Shown here piece by piece: positions 1 through 6,786 of a DNA stretch of 13,514 bases (position 1 is the stretch's first letter; each line of letters starts with the position of its first letter). The position numbers and the translations under genes were made by a program. The stretch is from Candidatus Poribacteria bacterium (GTDB lineage: Bacteria; Poribacteria; WGA-4E; GCA-2687025), in the NCBI GenBank assembly GCA_002687025.1, contig NYZG01000401.1, positions 1 through 13,514 on the forward strand, in the 5' to 3' direction. The notes under the pieces were generated by a model. It did no database searches and was not told the DNA's origin. It saw only the letters and a list, made by a program, of their open reading frames with translations.

Positions 1-363
1 ATGGTAGAGGGGCCATGGCGAGACCCTAACCCAGACACACACCTCCCGGCCAGGGGGCGTCCCAGATCAGGCTGAGTAGTCACTCTTGAGCAGGGCATCG
101 TCGAGCGCTCCTAGACGTCGATGACCTGCGGGTGGATGGCATCGCGTCGACGCGTGTCCCGGGAGACGCTATATCGGGTCTCGGCCGCGTGTATAATGTG
201 GCCGTACCGGACACGAATCACATACCTGCCCATACTCCCTCGCGCCGCTCAGAAAGCGGGTTCACGGTCATCCGGCTTGACCCTCTAAGACCGCGCGTGA
301 TACCGTCAGACGTGGCGATACCGCAGGCTGAACTCGCCCTCGCAAGAGTCGACCGGACCGCAC
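1..363. other. Gene-poor left edge and tamB leader region
   Basis: I see no convincing gene here. Forward frames read from the left edge meet stops early (at 5, 27 and 73). A short open frame on the minus strand from about 98 to the edge has no family resemblance. A forward open frame beginning at 132 runs into the tamB gene and its translation has no recognisable domain. The stretch contains a TATAAT hexamer at 192-197 and a short inverted repeat (CCGCT 245-249, AGCGG 255-259, five-base loop) with no T-run after it. A TTGACC at 277-282 is followed 16 bases later by a poor GATACC, a weak alternative promoter. The likely content is the promoter and leader of the tamB operon. Confidence 0.5.
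192..197 (+). promoter_or_regulatory. Candidate -10 element (TATAAT) upstream of tamB
   Basis: A perfect TATAAT sits in GC-rich DNA about 167 bases before the tamB ATG. I found no good TTGACA-like -35 at the usual 16-18 base spacing, so this is only half a promoter. If used, transcription would start near 204 and leave an untranslated leader of about 160 bases. Confidence 0.35.
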
Positions 364-3300
364 ATGGCCATCGTGCCCCGCCGCGCTGCTCGCATCGGCC
401 TCCCTCTTGCGGCGCTCCTCGCAAGCGGGCTCGTCGCGTTCCTATACCTGCGTAGCGACACCTTTCTCAGGCACATCACGCCACTGCTCGAGCGACAGGT
501 CGCGCGCATCCTCGGTAGCCCGGTCCACATCCGGGATGTCCACACCGTCGGCGCGGCCCAGAAGCAACTGACCGTCGAGGTGATGGAGCCGGACGGCACA
601 TCGCCGATTCTCACTATAGACTCGCTTCGGTTCACGTACCGACGAGCGCCGATCCTGAAGGGGTCGCTGCAGATTACCGCCGTGCACGCCCGCGACGTGG
701 ACATCCACGTTCGCCGGATGCCGGACGGCGACCTCAACATCGCCACACTCGTCAGCGCCGTGAGCGCGGAAGACGACGGCGGAGGCGCGCCGATAGAGAT
801 ATCCGTCGGCTCGATAGACATGCAGTCCGTTTCCGTGGTCGCCGACCAGGTGATAGGCGACCTCCGCATCGCGATCCCGAACCTTGCGCTCAGCAGCGAA
901 GTATCGACGCCCCTGCCTCTCTCAGCGACGCGGCCGTTCGAGGCCCGATCGGACGCGTGGACGGTCACGCGAGGAGAGAACGTACAAGCCCTGGACGGAA
1001 TCACGGCGAGAGGAACAGTCAACGCCGACAGGGCGATCGTTCACGACGCCCTGCTAACCGCGCCCGACTCCCACGTGTCGGTCCACGGGGAGGTCGCTTT
1101 CGCACCCAGTGTCGATCTCACGATTGATGGAGTCGTGAACGCCGATGTCGCTCGTCCGCTCTACCCCGACATGCTGCGCGATGCGCAGGGAGCTGTCGAA
1201 CTGGACGGACTGAGGATCACGGGCGAGCTCGCCGACCCCGTCGTCGAAGGACCGTGGGCTTTCCGCGACGCGCTTTGGGGTCAGATTCTGGTCGCCGCGG
1301 GGAGTGGGGCAGTCAGATGGCAGGGCGGAGACGCATCCGTCCGCGACATCGAGATATCGGTCTTCGGTGGGTCGGTGCTCGCCTCGGCGCGAGTGGACGA
1401 CCTCGGAACGGGCGCGCTCGAAGTTGAGGCAACCGCCCGCGATCTGGACGTGACGCGGCTGCGCGAAGCGTTCGCCCCGGCGACCTCGGCCCTCGACGGC
1501 GTCACAGGGAAGGTCGACGGGCAGTTCTCGGCGGTGTTGGGCGACGAAGTCCTGCGTTCGACAGGGGAGTGGCTCCTACATGATGTCGCGTGGGACGGAA
1601 ACGAGATCGGCGACGGCGCCGCGAGCGCGACACACGCCGTGGATGGCGAGCGATTCGACGCGCAGGTCACACTGGCCGGCGACGCGCAGATAGCGCTGTC
1701 GGGCGCTCTGCCAGGCGAAGCCCTGCATGTGGACATTTCATTCGAGGCGGAAGACGTCGGTCACGTGGCGAAGGCGTTCGGGCAAGAGGCGCGGGGAAGC
1801 GCGCGGGGCCAGGGACGCATCACGGGAACGGCAGAACGCCCCGTCGTCGAGGTAGAAACGCGATGGCCGGAGGGTGCTTGGCGTGGGTTCCCCATCCTGA
1901 GCGCCGTCGCCGAGCTCAGGTGGGAGGACGACACGCTGCGGGTTCTCTCCGCGACGGCCGAGTCTGGCGATGGGGCCGTCTCGGGGTCGGGGACGATCCG
2001 CATGTCGGCCGACGGATCGCGGCCGCCTGTCGTGGACGTGACCGCGGAGGCGCGCGATTTCCTCCTGGACCCCTACGTCGTCGCCCTGTCGCCGGACTTC
2101 CCGTTCTCCGGCGCGACAAGCGGGGACGCTCGTATCACCGGGAGTCTCGACGCCCTGGACGGAGAGGCCACGCTAAGCCTCGCCGACGCCACGTACGCAT
2201 CCGTCCCGATAGCCCTGCGTTCGGTGGCGCTGAACGCGCAAGCAGGCGAGTGGACGATCCCGCCGTTCGAGTTCGCCGCCGAGGACATACCGCTGACGGC
2301 GCGCGCGACGTTCGACGCCCGCGCGTACACGTTTTCGGCGGCGTTCACAGAGGCGGCCCCGATCTCCGACGTCCTGGCGTGGGTCGCGGACGGCTCCGAT
2401 GGCGCGCTGCAAGACGCCGAGGGAAGCGTCCACCTGGCAGTCGAGGGGTCGGGCGCGTTCGAGTCTCCGACGGCGGAGTTGCGGGCGACGGTATCCGACG
2501 CGGAGTTCCGCTCGGCGCGGCTGGGGGACAGCGACCTGCTCGTGACGTACCGCGACGGCTCGATCACCGGGTCCGGGTCGCTCGTCGACGGCGCGTACGC
2601 GCTTGCGCTGACCGGCGAAGCCGCCCCCGACGGCGTTCCGTTCGAGGCGTCGCTGACGTTCGCCGACACCGATGTCCTGCCCCTCATACGCCTGGTCGGG
2701 CAGCCCGCGGGCAGGGGCCTCCGCAGCACGACAGTTGGCGGCGAAATACGCGTCACCGGCGACCTGACGAAGTGGCGGGAAGCGTTGGCGTCCGTCGCGC
2801 TGTCGTCGTTGAAACTGCGCACGCCCGACTACGAACTGACGAACGTGGACCCGGTGCGCGGGTCTATCTCCGCGTCGGGTATCGAGCTGAGCCCCATCGT
2901 CATGAACGGAGCGGACCCGGCGCATCCGTTCGACGTGGAGTTCAGCGGCCTTCTCGACCTGCACAAGCCGATCGCCTTCGATGTCGAGGCGCGCACGTTC
3001 GACCTCGAGATGGTCTCGGATTTCATGGGCCTGCCCGGGCTCGCGGCAGGCGTCGGCACGTATCGCCTGGACATGCAGGGGACGGCCGCGGCGCCGATCG
3101 TCAACATGTCGTGGGACGTTCCCACGGCCACTATCGCGCTGCGCGACGGGGCTCCTCGGCTCGCACTCGAGAACGTCCGTGGCGAGGCGGAGTATCGCGA
3201 TCGCGTGGTGACGCTTCGCCGGATGGGGTTGCGTCTCGGAGGGCGTGACGTCGACGTAAGCGGCGAGATTCCCATGGCGCTCACGTTCGTCCTAGTGCCG

Positions 3301-6300
3301 CTGGTGGAGCAACTCGTGGACGCTCCCTTGAGGCTGACGGTGCGCGCTCAGCAGGACGATCTGTCGTGGGCTCCGTCGCTGCACCCGCTGCTCCAGGAGG
3401 CCGACGGGAGCGCTTCCGTGACGCTGGACGTAAGCGGGTCCATCAGGAACCCGCGCGTGACCGGATCGGCGCGTGTCGACGCCTCACGGGTGGCGCTGGA
3501 GTTTTCGAGCCGGCCGATCGAGAACATCCTCGTCAACGCGACGTTTGCCTCCGACGAATCCGGCCGCGTGCTGGCCGATGTCGAGAGTCGCGCCCAGGTG
3601 GGCGACGGCGCGGTCACAGGCTCCGGCTCCTTCGAGTATCCGCTGGATCTGGTGGACTGGAGGAACGCGTTCGACCTGGCCAACCTGCGCGGCCACATGG
3701 ACTTCGGGCTCGACGGCTTACGCATGTCCCGTCTGGTGGAGTTCGCGGGATACGCGCCTCCGCCGCTCGAAGTGGAGAGCTCCGGTTCGGCGCGCGTGGA
3801 TGTCGTCGGCGTGGACCCGCTGCGGTGGCAGGGAAGCGTGAAGATCAGCGATGCCGCGCTCATCGGAAACGACCGCCTTCTCCCCAACCAAGGACCGATC
3901 ACGCTGAGCTACGACGGCTCCACACTGCGGCTGGAGCAGTGTCGCTTTGGCATGGGCCACGCGTCTCTCGATCTGGCCGGGGCTCTGCACGAGGACGGCT
4001 CGTGGGAAGGCGCCGCCGAGACGGAGAGATTCGAGATCGCCATGTTGGGAGATTTCCTAGAAGGACCAGCGCACCCCCACGGCCTGCTGACCGCGACGGC
4101 GACCGTCGGCGGCTCGCCCGCGAGCCCCACGCTGGATGCGAGTTGGCTGCTGGAGGAACTGCGCTACAACCTGTTCCGACTCGACACGTTCGCGGGCTCC
4201 GCCACGTACGCCGACGGCGTTCTCACGTTGCCGCAATGGGATCTGGAGAGCTTCGGCAATCACATGACCGTCGCGGGGTCGGCGCCGCTTGTGGTCGAAG
4301 TGGGAGCGGACGGCCTCGTGGTCGACCGGCCGGACCTGCCCATGTCCATGACACTGAACACCGAGGAGTTCGACATCAGCTTTGCGTCTCTCCTCTTCCC
4401 GTCCGTGGACGAGGCGTCGGGGAAGGCGCTCATCGACCTCTCGATCGACGGCACTTCGCGGAAGCCGTACCTCGTGGGCCGGGTCCAAATGCCGGACGCC
4501 GCCCTCACCCTGGCGCACAACGGCATGCGGCTCGATAACATCGCGGCCTACGTCGACGCCCGGCAGGGCCGTATAGATGTCGACAAGTTCCGCTTCCACG
4601 TCGGGGCGGCGCGCTACGAGATGGTCAGCACGTCTCTGCACGTCAACGGGCTCGACCCGACGCTGCTGTTGACGTCGATGACCGTCACCGACGGCGCTGC
4701 GGAGGCGTGGTTCCCCACGCCTGTCGATGGAGAGAACTCGGTCGCCACGTCGATCACGGGGAAGGTCGCCGCCTCGGTCGATGTCGCCGCGCTCCGGCGC
4801 GAAGGTCTGTTCGAGCGCGCCGCGACAGGGTCGGAGATGTTCGAGCGCGCGGTGCGGCTGACGTCGCACGTGCAGGGACAGGCGCAGTTGTCGTCGCTCA
4901 ACGTCGGCTGGCTTGGCTACGACCTGTCGAACGCGCCCGACACGCCGGTGAAGCTGACGTTCGACGAGGGTATGCTGAACCTGGAGCGCGTGGAACTGCG
5001 ACAGCCCCAAGCCGACGAGGAAAGTCGTCACGCGGACGTGCGCGCGTCGGGAACGTGGGCCATCGGCGGTGACCTGGACGTGCGGGTCGAGGGTCGTCTT
5101 GGGGCGGCGTTCATTTCCGACTGGCTTGGGGAGCACGTCTTCACACATCCCGCCCAGGCGGCGCCGTCGGCTTTGGGAAGCCTCGAATACGCCGTCCACG
5201 TCACGGGGCCGGACACGCGACCCAGGGCAGCGATGAGCATGAACTCGACGGACCTGGCGCTCGGGAAGCTGCGACTCGATTCCATCGCCGCGTCGGCATC
5301 GTACGCGGACGATGTCCTGACGCTCGACGACTGCCAACTGAAGGCAAGCGGCAGCAACGCCACGCTCCGCGGGTCGATCCCCTTCCGCGTGTCTCTGTAC
5401 GAGGCGCAAGCGCGTCCGCGCGCGGCCGATATGCAAATCCAGCTGAACGCGGAGCTGACGAACGCCGACGTTCTGCCGCTGCTCTTCCCGTTCATAGGAC
5501 GCGCGGCCGGCTCCGGGGAAGTGCACCTGAGCATCGGCGGCCGGCTGGACGATCCGAGGTACTACAACGGCGCGCCGGGTCGCCCCGCCATCGCGTTGCG
5601 GGGCCTCCGGCTCGACGTTCCGGCCAACGACGTGGAGTTCAGCGGCGTGGAGGCGGCCCTGACCGCCGCGGGGGATCGCTTCGAAATCGACCGTCTGGAT
5701 GGCGTGGTGAACCGCGGGACGTTCGCGGTGACGCAAGGCACGGTCGGCCTGACGCGAGGCATCCCCACGGACGTAGACGTTGCCATCACCGCTGATGACG
5801 TGACGCTCACAAAGCGACGACTCTACCGCGCGATGGGTGACGCCGCCCTGCGGATGCACGGCCCGTTGGACCGGGTGCAAGTGGACGGTGATGTCACCTT
5901 TGGGAGCCTCGACTACAGGCGCGACTGGGCGGAGCTCGCCCGAGAGTCTCTGCGGTCCAAGGCGCTCATCGCTCTTCGCGAGGGCGCGCGGTTCCAATAC
6001 CCGATCCTGCGCGGCATGGTCGTGAATCTACTGGTGCACGCGAACGAAGTCGCCTTCGACACCGGGACCGGGACGATAACGGCCGACATCGAGGGGGGCG
6101 TGGTCGGTCCACTGACGGAACTGATCTTCCACGGCGACGTGCGCCGACTGGGCGGAGAGTTCGAATATCGCAAGAGGCGTTTCGAGATCGAGTCGGGCTA
6201 CGCGGAGAACCGATCCCGCACGCGTTTCAACCCGCAGTATGAGATCACGGCGACATCCGCGGAAACGCTCAAGGGCGTCTTCGTCGTCGATACTCAAGGC

Positions 6301-6786
6301 AACCGGAGACAGCGGGACGCCAACGTGCGCATCTCCGTCAGCGGGACGCTCAATCGCTGGCCGGCTCCGCAGATCGACGTGACCGTGCTGAACCAGGGCC
6401 CCGGCGAGGACTACGCGATGGCGCCCGCCGAATCGCTGGCGCTCCTGACGTGGGGCGACGCGAGCCCCGAGGCCTCTGGAGACCGCGTTGGCGAGGCGAT
6501 GTACTCCGAGTTGATCGACCGGATGGGGGCGCAGGTAGCCCCACATCTGGGGTTCAGCGAGCTACAGTTCGAAGTCGACCCGCAGGCGCCGGAGGAGACG
6601 CGCATCGAGTTCACCAAGGAGCTATCGAACCGGGTCGCGTTCACCTACGGTTCTACCTTCCAGTTGGGTCAGGAGCAGCGGCTGGAGATCGACTACCAGC
6701 TCGACCGTCACGTGGGCATCTCCGGGGAGCGAAACGAGGAGGGGAAATTCGGCGTGGATCTGAAACTAGAGTATGACTTCCGCTAG
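364..6786 (+). CDS. tamB: Very large TamB (DUF490/AsmA-like) translocation and assembly module protein
   Basis: Predicted inner-membrane-anchored periplasmic protein of 2140 aa. TamB works with an Omp85 partner in outer-membrane protein assembly and is also implicated in phospholipid transport to the outer membrane. Seen here: one N-terminal transmembrane segment (about residues 9-29); an AsmA/TamB-like N-terminal region with the RMPDGDLNI motif (118-126); a long beta-rich middle of repeated units; and a C-terminal TamB domain (about 1885-2140) containing GGEFEYRKRRFEIESG (1930-1945) and closing with FGVDLKLEYDFR. E. coli TamB is 1259 aa, so this one is about 1.7 times longer. The ATG at 364 is chosen because an in-frame TGA at 298 blocks extension and no GTG or TTG intervenes; the ribosome site is weak (GGA 355-357). 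The last 14 bases overlap the Omp85 gene, implying translational coupling. The usual terminal Phe is followed by one Arg. Confidence 0.92.
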   Translation: MAIVPRRAARIGLPLAALLASGLVAFLYLRSDTFLRHITPLLERQVARILGSPVHIRDVHTVGAAQKQLTVEVMEPDGTSPILTIDSLRFTYRRAPILKGSLQITAVHARDVDIHVRRMPDGDLNIATLVSAVSAEDDGGGAPIEISVGSIDMQSVSVVADQVIGDLRIAIPNLALSSEVSTPLPLSATRPFEARSDAWTVTRGENVQALDGITARGTVNADRAIVHDALLTAPDSHVSVHGEVAFAPSVDLTIDGVVNADVARPLYPDMLRDAQGAVELDGLRITGELADPVVEGPWAFRDALWGQILVAAGSGAVRWQGGDASVRDIEISVFGGSVLASARVDDLGTGALEVEATARDLDVTRLREAFAPATSALDGVTGKVDGQFSAVLGDEVLRSTGEWLLHDVAWDGNEIGDGAASATHAVDGERFDAQVTLAGDAQIALSGALPGEALHVDISFEAEDVGHVAKAFGQEARGSARGQGRITGTAERPVVEVETRWPEGAWRGFPILSAVAELRWEDDTLRVLSATAESGDGAVSGSGTIRMSADGSRPPVVDVTAEARDFLLDPYVVALSPDFPFSGATSGDARITGSLDALDGEATLSLADATYASVPIALRSVALNAQAGEWTIPPFEFAAEDIPLTARATFDARAYTFSAAFTEAAPISDVLAWVADGSDGALQDAEGSVHLAVEGSGAFESPTAELRATVSDAEFRSARLGDSDLLVTYRDGSITGSGSLVDGAYALALTGEAAPDGVPFEASLTFADTDVLPLIRLVGQPAGRGLRSTTVGGEIRVTGDLTKWREALASVALSSLKLRTPDYELTNVDPVRGSISASGIELSPIVMNGADPAHPFDVEFSGLLDLHKPIAFDVEARTFDLEMVSDFMGLPGLAAGVGTYRLDMQGTAAAPIVNMSWDVPTATIALRDGAPRLALENVRGEAEYRDRVVTLRRMGLRLGGRDVDVSGEIPMALTFVLVPLVEQLVDAPLRLTVRAQQDDLSWAPSLHPLLQEADGSASVTLDVSGSIRNPRVTGSARVDASRVALEFSSRPIENILVNATFASDESGRVLADVESRAQVGDGAVTGSGSFEYPLDLVDWRNAFDLANLRGHMDFGLDGLRMSRLVEFAGYAPPPLEVESSGSARVDVVGVDPLRWQGSVKISDAALIGNDRLLPNQGPITLSYDGSTLRLEQCRFGMGHASLDLAGALHEDGSWEGAAETERFEIAMLGDFLEGPAHPHGLLTATATVGGSPASPTLDASWLLEELRYNLFRLDTFAGSATYADGVLTLPQWDLESFGNHMTVAGSAPLVVEVGADGLVVDRPDLPMSMTLNTEEFDISFASLLFPSVDEASGKALIDLSIDGTSRKPYLVGRVQMPDAALTLAHNGMRLDNIAAYVDARQGRIDVDKFRFHVGAARYEMVSTSLHVNGLDPTLLLTSMTVTDGAAEAWFPTPVDGENSVATSITGKVAASVDVAALRREGLFERAATGSEMFERAVRLTSHVQGQAQLSSLNVGWLGYDLSNAPDTPVKLTFDEGMLNLERVELRQPQADEESRHADVRASGTWAIGGDLDVRVEGRLGAAFISDWLGEHVFTHPAQAAPSALGSLEYAVHVTGPDTRPRAAMSMNSTDLALGKLRLDSIAASASYADDVLTLDDCQLKASGSNATLRGSIPFRVSLYEAQARPRAADMQIQLNAELTNADVLPLLFPFIGRAAGSGEVHLSIGGRLDDPRYYNGAPGRPAIALRGLRLDVPANDVEFSGVEAALTAAGDRFEIDRLDGVVNRGTFAVTQGTVGLTRGIPTDVDVAITADDVTLTKRRLYRAMGDAALRMHGPLDRVQVDGDVTFGSLDYRRDWAELARESLRSKALIALREGARFQYPILRGMVVNLLVHANEVAFDTGTGTITADIEGGVVGPLTELIFHGDVRRLGGEFEYRKRRFEIESGYAENRSRTRFNPQYEITATSAETLKGVFVVDTQGNRRQRDANVRISVSGTLNRWPAPQIDVTVLNQGPGEDYAMAPAESLALLTWGDASPEASGDRVGEAMYSELIDRMGAQVAPHLGFSELQFEVDPQAPEETRIEFTKELSNRVAFTYGSTFQLGQEQRLEIDYQLDRHVGISGERNEEGKFGVDLKLEYDFR
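3193..6033 (+). repeat. Protein-level tandem repeat inside TamB (three clear copies, more degenerate ones)
   Basis: Within TamB, three copies of one module begin at Tyr944, Tyr1282 and Tyr1647 with YRDRVVTL, YADGVLTL and YADDVLTL. Each has a Gly-x-x-Pro turn exactly 26 residues later (GEIP, GSAP, GSIP), then a Gly-x(4)-Pro element (GSIRNP, GTSRKP, GRLDDP) whose Pro lies 86, 86 and 84 residues after the Tyr. Copies start 338 and 365 residues apart. Weaker copies appear at Tyr729 (Pro at +26 again), Trp520, Tyr1183 and Phe1533. This is protein-level repetition: the DNA is diverged and I see no direct DNA repeats. It fits a beta-groove built by duplication, as expected for TamB and AsmA proteins. 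Confidence 0.7.

Noticed and set aside
245..259. Short hairpin CCGCT/AGCGG as a possible terminator or leader switch
   Set aside because: Only five base pairs and no T-run; this is expected by chance in GC-rich DNA and shows no riboswitch-like conservation that I recognise.
132..455. Forward open frame of 107 codons before and into tamB
   Set aside because: No recognisable protein features, an Arg/Pro-rich end, and overlap in another frame with the tamB signal-anchor region.
1590..3248. Forward open frame of 552 codons inside tamB
   Set aside because: Translation is dominated by Arg, Gly and Ala with no domain, the usual shadow frame of GC-rich coding DNA. The tamB frame over the same bases is clearly TamB-like.
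4057..5997. Minus-strand open frame of 646 codons opposite tamB
   Set aside because: Long antisense frames are common opposite GC-rich genes. Its translation is His/Arg/Val-rich with no recognisable family, and it lies wholly against tamB.
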